Made by a program: the position numbers and the translations under genes. The notes under the pieces are model-generated. The model was not told the DNA's origin. It was given only the letters and a program-made list of their open reading frames with translations, and did no database searches. A stretch of 5,774 bases of DNA from an uncultured Selenomonadales bacterium (GTDB lineage Bacteria; Bacillota; Negativicutes; Selenomonadales; Selenomonadaceae), in contig CALFJE010000049.1 of NCBI GenBank assembly GCA_937877545.1, positions 1-5,774 on the forward strand, in the 5' to 3' direction. Shown here piece after piece: positions 1 through 5,774 of the stretch; the first letter of the stretch is position 1, and each line of letters opens with the position of its first letter.

Positions 1-771
1 GGCGCGGGCAAGCACGTCGTCTTGGGCGATTTGAAGATTGAGGCGGCAAACGCGGCGGCTGACATTTTGGAAAATGCGGGCTTTGAGACTTCAACGGTCG
101 CCGTCGACATTTCGAGCCGCGAATCGATTTTGAATCTGATTGAACACGCGCAAAGCTTCGGCGCGATTAAAAACGTCATCAACGCGGCGGGCGTGTCGCC
201 CAGTCAAGCACCCGTCGCCGCCATTTTGAAGGTTGACCTTTACGGCACGGCGGTTTTGCTTGAGGAGTTCGGCAAAGTCATAGCCGACGGCGGTTCGGGC
301 GTGATTATCTCCTCGCAGAGCGGACACAGACTCGGAGCTTTGACCGAGGAGCAAAATTTCCAACTCGCCACCGCCCCGACCGAAGAGCTGCTTAACCTGC
401 CGTTTATCAAGGAAATTACCGACACGCTCAAGGCTTATCAATATTCCAAACGTTGCAACGTCCTGCGCGTGGCGGGGCAAGCCACCCCTTGGGGCAAGCG
501 CGGCGCGACCGTCAACTCAATCAGCCCCGGCATAATCATCACACCCCTTGCCAACGACGAACTTAAAGGTCCTCGCGGCGAAGGCTATCGCAATATGCTT
601 AAAGCCTCGCCCGCCGGCAGAGCCGGTACTCCCGACGAGGTCGGCGACCTTGCCGAATTCCTTATGAGCAGTCGCGGACGGTTTATCAGCGGCGCGGACT
701 TCCTGATTGACGGCGGCACCACCGCCTCCTATCGCTTCGGCGACCTGCAATATCTCAAGGCTACTCATTGA
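1..771 (+). CDS. Short-chain dehydrogenase/reductase (SDR), 5'-truncated by window edge
   Basis: This is a cytoplasmic NAD(P)-dependent oxidoreductase of the classical SDR fold, acting on an unidentified alcohol or ketone. The frame is open from base 1, so the true start and the N-terminal glycine-rich nucleotide-binding motif lie upstream; the TTG at 22 is internal to the fold and is not the start. Visible landmarks in order are the VDIS segment with Asp at 106, NAAG at 181-192, the serine-rich strand ISSQSG (310-324) holding the likely catalytic Ser, YQYSK at 436-450 fitting the YxxxK active site, SPGIIITP (523-546), and a typical SDR ending FISGADFLIDGG. The stretch between the Ser strand and the YxxxK Tyr is about 39 residues, against roughly 12-13 in most classical SDRs. 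This resembles the long substrate loop of 3-alpha-hydroxysteroid dehydrogenase/carbonyl reductase, but a steroid substrate is not shown. The stop lies 9 bases before the next gene, so the genes are probably cotranscribed. Confidence 0.93.
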   Translation, partial: GAGKHVVLGDLKIEAANAAADILENAGFETSTVAVDISSRESILNLIEHAQSFGAIKNVINAAGVSPSQAPVAAILKVDLYGTAVLLEEFGKVIADGGSGVIISSQSGHRLGALTEEQNFQLATAPTEELLNLPFIKEITDTLKAYQYSKRCNVLRVAGQATPWGKRGATVNSISPGIIITPLANDELKGPRGEGYRNMLKASPAGRAGTPDEVGDLAEFLMSSRGRFISGADFLIDGGTTASYRFGDLQYLKATH

Positions 772-780
772 GGTGACATC

Positions 781-1434
781 ATGAAAAAAATTCTCCTGCT
801 CCTGCTGGCTGTTTTGACCATGGGCGGTTGCGGCGGTACGGCTCAAGACAAAACCTCCGCCGAGCCCGATAAGGTTGCCTCCGCCGACAAAATGCCCGTT
901 GCCTCTGCCGCCGGCAAGAAAATCCTCATCGCCTACTTTTCGCGCACGGGCGAGGAGTACAACGTCGGCACCATAACCCGCGGCAATACCGCCATTGTCG
1001 CCGACTTCATAGCGCAAAAGACGGGCGCGGACGTTTTCGAGATTAAGCCCGTTGCGCCCTATCCCGACGACTACAACGCTTGCACCGAGCTTGCCAAACG
1101 CGAGCTTGAATCGAACGCACGCCCCGCCCTCGCGAACAAGCTCGATAACCTTGCGCAATACGATACGATTTTCCTCGGCTATCCGATTTGGTGGGGAAAA
1201 ATGCCGATGATTGTCTACACGTTCCTTGAGAGCGGCGATTTCGGCGGCAAGAAAATTATCCCGTTCTGCACGCACGGCGGCAGCGGCTTGGCGGGCACCG
1301 AACACGACCTCGGCAAGATTTGCCCGAACGCAAAAGTTTTGTCGGGCTTGGCGATTGTCGGCAAGCGTGCGCAAAATGACTCCGCCGGCGTTCAAAAGGA
1401 CGTTAATCAGTGGTTGAGCGGTCTCGGATACTAA
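781..1434 (+). CDS. Flavodoxin-fold lipoprotein
   Basis: This 217-residue protein is predicted to be an exported, lipid-anchored flavodoxin-like electron carrier or FMN-dependent reductase. Residues 1-17 are a lipoprotein signal: MKK, a Leu-rich core, then MGGC with Cys17 as the lipidation site. Met rather than Leu at -3 is slightly off consensus. Residues 18-45 are a polar Ala/Lys/Asp linker. The flavodoxin domain starts at KKILIAYFSRTG (46-57); SRTG plus the RGNT segment (67-70) form the probable FMN phosphate loop, which is longer than in short flavodoxins. FLGYPIWWGKMP (131-142) and FCTHGGSGL (162-170) match the flavin-contact strands of the flavodoxin_4-like family. The start is supported by GAGGTG at 770-775 just upstream. 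It sits 9 bases after the dehydrogenase and 12 bases before the hydrolase start. The fold is clear; the redox partner and substrate are unknown. Confidence 0.9.
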   Translation: MKKILLLLLAVLTMGGCGGTAQDKTSAEPDKVASADKMPVASAAGKKILIAYFSRTGEEYNVGTITRGNTAIVADFIAQKTGADVFEIKPVAPYPDDYNACTELAKRELESNARPALANKLDNLAQYDTIFLGYPIWWGKMPMIVYTFLESGDFGGKKIIPFCTHGGSGLAGTEHDLGKICPNAKVLSGLAIVGKRAQNDSAGVQKDVNQWLSGLGY

Positions 1435-1438
1435 GGAG
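1432..1438 (+). promoter_or_regulatory. Ribosome binding site for the hydrolase gene
   Basis: TAAGGAG overlaps the flavodoxin stop codon (TAA at 1432-1434) and lies 8 bases before ATG 1447. This spacing points to 1447 as the original hydrolase start, although that frame no longer leads into the hydrolase domain. Confidence 0.75.
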
Positions 1439-1446
1439 CGTGCGAT

Positions 1447-1595
1447 ATGCGTAAGAAAATCTGCGCGGCACTGGCGGCTCGACGGTCAAGCACAGCGGCA
1501 CTTTTTCAACGAAAAATTTCCTGTCGCCCGAAGGTCAGACGGCTTACGGAGATCATGCCTACGTTTTCTATCAGATACCCGCCAAGGCTAAAAAG
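1447..1595 (+). pseudogene. Detached 5' end of the hydrolase gene (signal-peptide start, out of frame)
   Basis: ATG 1447 has a good ribosome binding site and begins MRKKICAALAA, which looks like the positively charged and early hydrophobic part of a signal peptide. The frame then turns Arg/Ser-rich and meets a stop at 1603-1605. The hydrolase reading frame is the next one over: it has a stop at 1452-1454, is open from 1455, and becomes family-like from about 1476 with GGSTVKHSGTF and then GDHAYVFYQIP. The rest of the hydrophobic core, the cleavage site and the segment before GGSTV are missing. Restoring the frame needs 3n+1 extra bases near 1471-1482. The simplest reading is a deletion of signal-peptide and early mature sequence, perhaps between short CTGGCGGC-like repeats. 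A sequencing or assembly error is possible but would also have to explain the missing segment. Confidence 0.65.
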
Positions 1596-2465
1596 TTGCC
1601 GCTGATATTCCAACACGGCGGCGCACAATCCAAGCGCACATGGGAGACGACGCCCGACGGTCGCGAGGGCTTCCGGAACATTTTCTTGCGCAAGGGCTAC
1701 GGCGTATATCTGGTTGACCAGCCGCGAATCGGCGAGGCGGGGCTTTCTACCGAGGCGGCGGGCGATAAAAATCCGTGGGCGGGCAATCCGCTTTACGCCG
1801 ATAAAACTCTGTTCATGCTGAGCCGCGTCGGTCTCTATGACGGCGATACTCCGCACGTGTTCGATAATTCCGCTTTCCCGAAAGACGCCGAATCCGTCAA
1901 TCAGTTTCAACGCTCCCGGACGTGCTACACCGGCGAGCTTGATAACGACGTAAATGCAGACGCGCTTGCGGCACTGTTTGATAAAATCGGCGACGGCATT
2001 TTGGTAACGCACTCCATGGGCGGCACAATCGGTTGGCGCACGCCTTTCCGCACAGATAAAGTTAAAGCTATCGTGGCGTTCGAGCCGGGCGGGACGCCGT
2101 TCCTGTTCCCCGAAGGCGAAGTCCCCGAAGCCGAAGTTGCGACGTTCCCTCTACTCGGAGCCTCCGCGCAGGCTGTTCCTCTTGAAGACTTCCTTAAGCT
2201 GACCAAAATTCCGATCGTCCTCTATTACGGCGACAACATTCAAAAATCCGCCGAGCTTATCGGTCCGGATAAGTGGTACACCGAACTGGATATGGCTAAA
2301 AAGTTCGTGGCGGCGGTCAATCGTCACGGCGGCGACGCTACGCTCGTTGAGTTGCCCAAGGTCGGACTCAAGGGCAATACGCATTTTCTTATGGGCGACC
2401 TTAACAATCAAGAGCTGGCAGATTTAATGGCGGCGTGGCTGAAGTCCAAAGGGCTTGATAAATGA
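1596..2465 (+). CDS. Alpha/beta hydrolase (esterase/lipase-like), N-terminus disrupted
   Basis: This reading frame encodes an alpha/beta-hydrolase fold enzyme, probably a serine esterase-like hydrolase of unknown substrate. TTG 1596 is the first usual start codon in the frame, but it has no ribosome binding site. Family-like sequence continues upstream in frame to about 1476, so 1596 is a formal boundary rather than a believable native start. Counting from 1596, LIFQHGGAQSK (3-13) is the oxyanion-side strand, WETTPDGREGF follows, and GVYLVDQPRIGEAG is the next strand and turn. THSMGG contains the nucleophile Ser140 (codon 2013) in a variant elbow with His in place of the first Gly of GxSxG. 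The acid is either the Glu of FEPGG or Asp213 in YYGDN. His263 in GNTHFLMGD is the probable catalytic His. All triad candidates survive, so the fold is intact; the loss of signal peptide and start suggests poor expression or no export. It is last in the cluster, just before a terminator. Confidence 0.8.
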   Translation: MPLIFQHGGAQSKRTWETTPDGREGFRNIFLRKGYGVYLVDQPRIGEAGLSTEAAGDKNPWAGNPLYADKTLFMLSRVGLYDGDTPHVFDNSAFPKDAESVNQFQRSRTCYTGELDNDVNADALAALFDKIGDGILVTHSMGGTIGWRTPFRTDKVKAIVAFEPGGTPFLFPEGEVPEAEVATFPLLGASAQAVPLEDFLKLTKIPIVLYYGDNIQKSAELIGPDKWYTELDMAKKFVAAVNRHGGDATLVELPKVGLKGNTHFLMGDLNNQELADLMAAWLKSKGLDK

Positions 2466-2492
2466 ATCTGCGCGGTTTCAAGCCGATAACAT

Positions 2493-2523
2493 TTGCCTTC
2501 CGATAACGGAGGGCAATTTTTTT
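2493..2523 (+). terminator. Rho-independent terminator after the hydrolase
   Basis: A 10-base-pair stem (2493-2502 with 2507-2516, one G-T wobble) closes a four-base ATAA loop and is followed at once by seven T residues (2517-2523). It starts 28 bases after the hydrolase stop and ends the first transcription unit. The arm sequences are TTGCCTTCCG and CGGAGGGCAA. Confidence 0.88.
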
Positions 2524-2545
2524 ATGAAACCTTAACGGCAGGATA

Positions 2546-2572
2546 TTGATTTGTCCCCCCGAATTGTATAAT
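2546..2572 (+). promoter_or_regulatory. Probable sigma-70-type promoter of the repeat-protein gene
   Basis: A perfect TATAAT lies at 2567-2572. TTGATT at 2546-2551 is the best -35 candidate, with a 15-base spacer, slightly short. Using the overlapping TAATAT (2569-2574) as -10 would give 17 bases. Transcription would begin near 2579-2580, leaving a leader of about 45 bases. The position just after the terminator fits an independently transcribed gene. No operator is evident. Confidence 0.55.
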
Positions 2573-2608
2573 ATGCGCAGTATCAACGTAATGGTTTCTA
2601 TTTCAAGG

Positions 2609-2614
2609 AAGGAG
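2609..2614 (+). promoter_or_regulatory. Ribosome binding site that decides the repeat-protein start
   Basis: AAGGAG ends 9 bases before ATG 2624. Two other ATGs in the same frame, at 2573 and 2591, have no such site. The first overlaps the promoter region and the second would lie about 11 bases from the predicted transcript start. Both are therefore poor starts, and 2624 is preferred. Confidence 0.8.
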
Positions 2615-2623
2615 CGGATATTT

Positions 2624-5600
2624 ATGGCAAAAACTTATGACGAGAACGGAGCGGAGGTAATCTACGCCGCCGCAGACACCAACACCCTGCTCGTCGAGGG
2701 TTTCGATGATGAGGACGATGTTATCGAAAACACCACCGCCAAAGCCACGATTAAAACTTACGGCGGCGACGATTCAATCACCAACAGCGGCGCAAGCGTC
2801 CGGGGCGACAGCGGCACCGGCAATGACGTGATAACAAACAGCGGCGCAAACGTCGGAATAAGCGTCGGCGGCGAGGGCTTCAATTACGTAACCAACACGG
2901 GCACCAAGGTCACGATAACCGGCGGCATAGACGACGACACCATTGATAACCAAGCCGCAACCGTCACCATTAGCGCAGGCGAAGGCAACGACTCCATAGG
3001 CAACACGGGCGCGAGCGTCTCAATCGCGGCAGGCGCGGGCGACGACGAGGTAGAAAACGAAGGCTCCAAAGTAACTATCAACACGGGAGCCGGCGACGAT
3101 ACCGTCTACAACGAAGGCGCAAACGTAACGATAACCGTCGTGGAAGGCTACAACTCCATTCACAATGCCGCCGCAAGTGTCTCAATCGTCGGCGGTACCG
3201 ATAACGATTATATCTACGTCTCAAGCGTCAGTGCAAACGTAACCGTCCTGGGCGGCGCAAGCTACGACACCATCGAAAATCAAGCCGCCAACTCCAAACT
3301 GTCGGGCGGCAACGAAGACGACTCCATAAGCAACAGCGGCGCAAGCGTCTCAATCAGCGGCGACGCCGGCAACGACGAAATGCTCAACTACGGCGACAGA
3401 GTCACGATAAACGGCGGTTCGGGCGACGATACCGTCTACAACGAGGGCAACAACGTCACGATAACCGCCTACACGGGCGACGACTCCATTGACAATTACG
3501 GCTCCAATGTCTCAGTCAATGCGGGCGCGGGCTACGATTATATCTACATAAGAAGCGAAAGCTCCTCAGTGACGGTGCTCGCCGGCGCGGACGCAGATAC
3601 CATTGACAACGAAGCCGACGGCGTAATTCTTTCAGGCGACGCGGGCGACGACGAAATTAGCAACACCGGCGCGAACGTCTCAATCAGCGGCGGTGACGGC
3701 ATCGATATTGTTTACAGCAACGAGGACGCCGTTAATACTACAATCCTCGGCGGCAACGGCGATGATTCTATCGACAGCCACGGAGCCAATTCCTACATAG
3801 ACGGCGGCGCGGGCAACGATTACATCTACACCCGCAGCGAGGGCGCAAATGCCACGGTTCTGGGCGGCGACGGCGCAGATACCCTCGAAAACGACGCCCT
3901 TAACGCAATGCTTATCGGCGGCGCGGGCAATGACTCCTTCGGCAACTGGGGCGAAGCCGCCACTATCGACGCGGGTGCAGGCAATGACGAAGTTGACAAC
4001 CAAGGTATCAACGTCTCAATCAACGGCGGCGCGGGTGCCGATTCCATTTACAATTACGGCTCCAACAATTCAATCACGGGCGGAACAGGCAACGATTATA
4101 TCTTCGTCTCAAGCGAAAACGGCGGCAACTTAATCACCTACAACAACGGCGACGGCAACGACGTTATCGAGGGCTTCAGCGAAAACGATACCCTCAACAT
4201 AACGACCACCTACTCCACCACGACCAATGAGGAGGACGTTATCGTAACTGTCGGCTCAGGCAAGATAACCCTCCTCGGCGCGGCTAACTTGTCCACCCTT
4301 AACATAATCAAGACGTGGAACCTTACCAACGCCAGTAAACCCGCCGTGACCATCCCTGCGGCATACGGAATAGCCGACGCCACCGCTCGTACGACCGACA
4401 TAGCAATCACCGGCAACGGCACGGATAACACACTCAAAGGCGGCTCCGGCAACGATACCCTCATAAACACCGGCGGCAATAACTACCTGGACGGTGCTGC
4501 GGGTGACGACTACCTCGCAACCGGCGTGGGCGACGATACCCTCCTCGGCGGCGAAGGCAACGATACCCTCAACGGCGGCGAAGGTTATGATACGTTCGTC
4601 TACGGCAGCGGCAACGACGTTATCCTTGATTATTCCGAGGAAGATGTCATTTCATTGAGCGCAGACGTTGCAGCGGCGCGTGCCGACGGCGATAACGTAT
4701 TGCTCAGCTTCGGCAACGATACCTTAACCATAATCGACGCCGTGAACAAAGAGCTTACGCTGATTGACACCGAAGGCTATTCTTTCTCAACCGTAATAGG
4801 CGGGACATTGACTTTGACCAATGACGACAGCGTTAAGGTTGCTCTGCCCGCGACCGTAAGCACGGCGGACGCCTCCTCGCGCACCAAGGGCATTACCATA
4901 ACGGGTAATAACCTTGACAACACGATAACGGGCGGCAAGGGCAATGACCAAATCACGGGAGCCAACGGCGACGATTATCTCGACGGCAACGCGGGAGCCG
5001 ATAAGCTTTGGGGCGGCGCAGGCAACGATACCCTCGACGGCGGCACAGGTAATGATACTCTAAGCGGCGGCGCAGGCGATGATCTGTTTATCTTCGGCGC
5101 GGGCAATGACGTTATCAGCGACTACGCAACAGGTGATGTCATTTCTCTCGGCGCGGCGATTGATTCTGCTTCCGTCAACGGCTCCGACGTTGTGCTGACT
5201 GTCGGCTCCAACACCTTGACGATTAAAAACGCCAAAGATAAGACGCTCGACCTCCTTGACGCCGACGGTTACGAACTGTCCACGATTATCAGTGCCGTAC
5301 AAAACCTCACCCGCAGTAACACCAAGCCGAATATCACATTTGACGGCGGCGAGGGTGACGATACCCTCACCAACTGGGCAGGCGGCAAGGGTGCGACGAT
5401 TAACGGTTTGGCGGGCAACGATTCAATCAAGAACACGGCGGCGAACGCTCTAATCAACGGCGGAGACGGCGACGACCAAATCGTCAACACAGGCTCCAAT
5501 GTCACGATAGACGGCGGCGCAGGCAATGACACGCTTTGGGGCGGTTCGGGCAATGTCACGATAAGCGGCGGTGAAGGTGATGACCTGTTTGTCTACAGCG

Positions 5601-5774
5601 CGGGCAACGACGTTATCAGCGACTATGCAACGGGCGATAAGATTAGCTTGGGCGCGGCGATTACTAACGCGTCAATCAGCGGCTCGGATGCAGTTTTAAC
5701 TCTCGGCTCCAACACGTTGACCGTTAAAAATGCCAAGGATAAGACGCTCGCCCTGATAACCTCGACGGGCTCCG
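2624..5774 (+). CDS. Giant RTX-like calcium-binding repeat protein, 3'-truncated by window edge
   Basis: The frame is open from ATG 2624 to the last base, giving at least 1050 residues and no stop. Residues 1-26 are a short acidic leader without signal peptide or membrane segment. Residues 27-506 form 26 alternating coils of about 18 residues, each pairing GGxGxDxhx (RTX calcium-type turn) with NxGxxVxIx. Residues 507-1050 contain more classical RTX blocks such as GGEGNDTLNGGEGYDTF, separated by conserved segments starting with GNDVI at residues 511, 663, 827 and 994. I saw no cysteine in the translation, and composition is dominated by Gly, Asp, Asn, Ala, Thr and Ser. RTX proteins are usually exported by type I secretion using a C-terminal signal, folding on calcium outside the cell. 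That role is inferred, since the C-terminus and any transporter genes are off the window. A surface-layer or adhesin-type role is plausible; no enzymatic domain is seen in this part. Confidence 0.92.
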   Translation, partial: MAKTYDENGAEVIYAAADTNTLLVEGFDDEDDVIENTTAKATIKTYGGDDSITNSGASVRGDSGTGNDVITNSGANVGISVGGEGFNYVTNTGTKVTITGGIDDDTIDNQAATVTISAGEGNDSIGNTGASVSIAAGAGDDEVENEGSKVTINTGAGDDTVYNEGANVTITVVEGYNSIHNAAASVSIVGGTDNDYIYVSSVSANVTVLGGASYDTIENQAANSKLSGGNEDDSISNSGASVSISGDAGNDEMLNYGDRVTINGGSGDDTVYNEGNNVTITAYTGDDSIDNYGSNVSVNAGAGYDYIYIRSESSSVTVLAGADADTIDNEADGVILSGDAGDDEISNTGANVSISGGDGIDIVYSNEDAVNTTILGGNGDDSIDSHGANSYIDGGAGNDYIYTRSEGANATVLGGDGADTLENDALNAMLIGGAGNDSFGNWGEAATIDAGAGNDEVDNQGINVSINGGAGADSIYNYGSNNSITGGTGNDYIFVSSENGGNLITYNNGDGNDVIEGFSENDTLNITTTYSTTTNEEDVIVTVGSGKITLLGAANLSTLNIIKTWNLTNASKPAVTIPAAYGIADATARTTDIAITGNGTDNTLKGGSGNDTLINTGGNNYLDGAAGDDYLATGVGDDTLLGGEGNDTLNGGEGYDTFVYGSGNDVILDYSEEDVISLSADVAAARADGDNVLLSFGNDTLTIIDAVNKELTLIDTEGYSFSTVIGGTLTLTNDDSVKVALPATVSTADASSRTKGITITGNNLDNTITGGKGNDQITGANGDDYLDGNAGADKLWGGAGNDTLDGGTGNDTLSGGAGDDLFIFGAGNDVISDYATGDVISLGAAIDSASVNGSDVVLTVGSNTLTIKNAKDKTLDLLDADGYELSTIISAVQNLTRSNTKPNITFDGGEGDDTLTNWAGGKGATINGLAGNDSIKNTAANALINGGDGDDQIVNTGSNVTIDGGAGNDTLWGGSGNVTISGGEGDDLFVYSAGNDVISDYATGDKISLGAAITNASISGSDAVLTLGSNTLTVKNAKDKTLALITSTGS
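2702..4141 (+). repeat. Array of 26 alternating 9+9 residue coils
   Basis: Residues 27-506 of the repeat protein divide cleanly into 26 coils. The first half of each coil is RTX-like: its sixth position is Asp in 24 coils and Asn in the other two. The second half starts with Asn in 20 of 26 coils and usually reads NxGxxVxIx. Length is 18 residues except for five second halves with 2-3 extra residues and one with 1 extra. Typical pairs are GGSGDDTVY-NEGNNVTIT and GGAGADSIY-NYGSNNSIT. In known RTX beta-rolls two nonapeptides make one full turn of the roll, so each 18-residue coil here probably equals one turn. Confidence 0.88.
2882..4093 (+). repeat. Four higher-order repeats of about 92-110 residues
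   Basis: Within the coil array a larger unit recurs, marked by a Tyr-rich coil end (NYVT, DYIY, DYIY, DYIY, then DYIF) at residues 87, 195, 305, 399 and 491. The unit lengths are 108, 110, 94 and 92 residues. The DYIY/DYIF sites are followed by an enlarged second half of 11-12 residues, e.g. IRSESSSVTVL. Units 1 and 2 align coil for coil, and share a 23-base identical DNA tract (3092-3114 and 3422-3444) exactly 330 bases apart. The two shorter units differ by about one 18-residue coil, consistent with gain or loss of whole coils. Confidence 0.75.
4154..5774 (+). repeat. C-terminal GNDVI modules with RTX blocks (about 152-167 residues each)
   Basis: Modules begin with GNDVIxDYxxxDxISL-like segments at bases 4154, 4610, 5102 and 5603 (the first copy reads GNDVIEGFSENDTLNI). 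The periods are 152, 164 and 167 residues. Each continues with a predicted beta-rich segment (VxLxxGxxTLTIxxAxxKxLxLID), a linker, then glycine-Asp RTX repeats. Copies at 4610 and 5102 are preceded by an ADA(T/S)xRT...ITGN linker in register (4373 and 4865, both 492 bases upstream of their counterpart position). Copies at 5102 and 5603 are the most alike, with long near-identical DNA stretches 501 bases apart (around 5102-5150 and 5204-5250). The last copy is cut by the window edge. Confidence 0.8.

Noticed and set aside
517..1395. A 292-codon open frame on the minus strand
   Set aside because: It lies opposite the dehydrogenase and flavodoxin genes, which have clear family motifs. Its Gly/Ala/Arg/Val-rich translation shows no recognisable domain and is typical of an antisense shadow in GC-biased coding DNA.
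1447..1605. Programmed frameshift linking the signal-peptide start to the hydrolase frame
   Set aside because: No convincing slippery heptamer or downstream structure was seen near the junction, and part of the signal peptide is missing, which frameshifting would not restore.
1506..2012. A 168-codon minus-strand open frame over the hydrolase
   Set aside because: The plus strand encodes conserved hydrolase motifs here; the minus-strand product has no recognisable features and no ribosome binding site was noted.
2524..2566. Riboswitch or attenuator in the gap before the repeat gene
   Set aside because: The space between terminator and promoter is only about 20-40 bases, and the predicted leader of about 45 bases is too short for a known riboswitch; no second terminator hairpin was seen.
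2573..2623. In-frame upstream ATGs at 2573 and 2591 as start of the repeat protein
   Set aside because: Neither has a ribosome binding site. The first overlaps the -10 region and the second is too close to the predicted transcript start, whereas ATG 2624 has AAGGAG at good spacing.
2702..4141. Regularly spaced DNA repeats resembling a CRISPR array
   Set aside because: The repeat period is 54 bases in coding phase, the copies are degenerate at the DNA level but conserved as protein, and there are no unique spacers.
3680..5559. Several minus- and plus-strand open frames of 60-107 codons inside the repeat gene
   Set aside because: They are repetitive Pro/Ser/Val/Ala or Thr-rich translations that mirror the RTX repeats in other frames, so they are shadows of the long frame.

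Overview
The window is 5774 bases of moderately GC-rich bacterial DNA with every gene on the + strand. It falls into two transcription units separated by a clear intrinsic terminator. Strong AAGGAG-type ribosome binding sites, an exported lipoprotein and a large RTX-like repeat protein suggest a diderm anaerobe. The combination reminds me of Negativicutes (Selenomonadales), but that is an impression from gene style; no marker gene here proves it.

Unit 1 (1-2523) is a tight three-gene cluster. A short-chain dehydrogenase/reductase enters from the left edge and has lost its N-terminus to the window boundary. A flavodoxin-fold lipoprotein starts 9 bases later. An alpha/beta hydrolase gene starts 12 bases after that. 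The hydrolase gene looks broken near its 5' end: the expected start (strong ribosome binding site, ATG at 1447, first residues of a signal peptide) is in one frame, and the whole recognisable hydrolase is in another, open from 1455 and recognisable from about 1476. The unit ends in a hairpin plus T-tract at 2493-2523. The original layout suggests a small redox and hydrolysis cluster with one cytoplasmic oxidoreductase and two exported proteins. Substrates cannot be named.

Unit 2 (about 2546 to the right edge) is one giant open reading frame with its own TATAAT promoter and a strong ribosome binding site. It starts at 2624 and is still open at 5774, giving at least 1050 residues with no cysteine and no N-terminal signal peptide. 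Residues 27-506 form 26 coils of about 18 residues. Each coil pairs one calcium-type RTX nonapeptide (GGxGxDxhx) with one asparagine-led, non-calcium nonapeptide (NxGxxVxIx). Residues 507-1050 hold modules of about 150-167 residues, each combining an RTX block with a conserved GNDVIxDYxxxDxISL segment. The protein is most likely a type I-secreted or surface adhesin-like repeat protein. Its C-terminal secretion signal and any secretion genes lie outside the window.

I saw no RNA genes, insertion sequences, CRISPR arrays or integration sites. The most unusual items are the strict alternation of the two half-repeats, the layered internal duplications of the giant protein, and the disrupted hydrolase.
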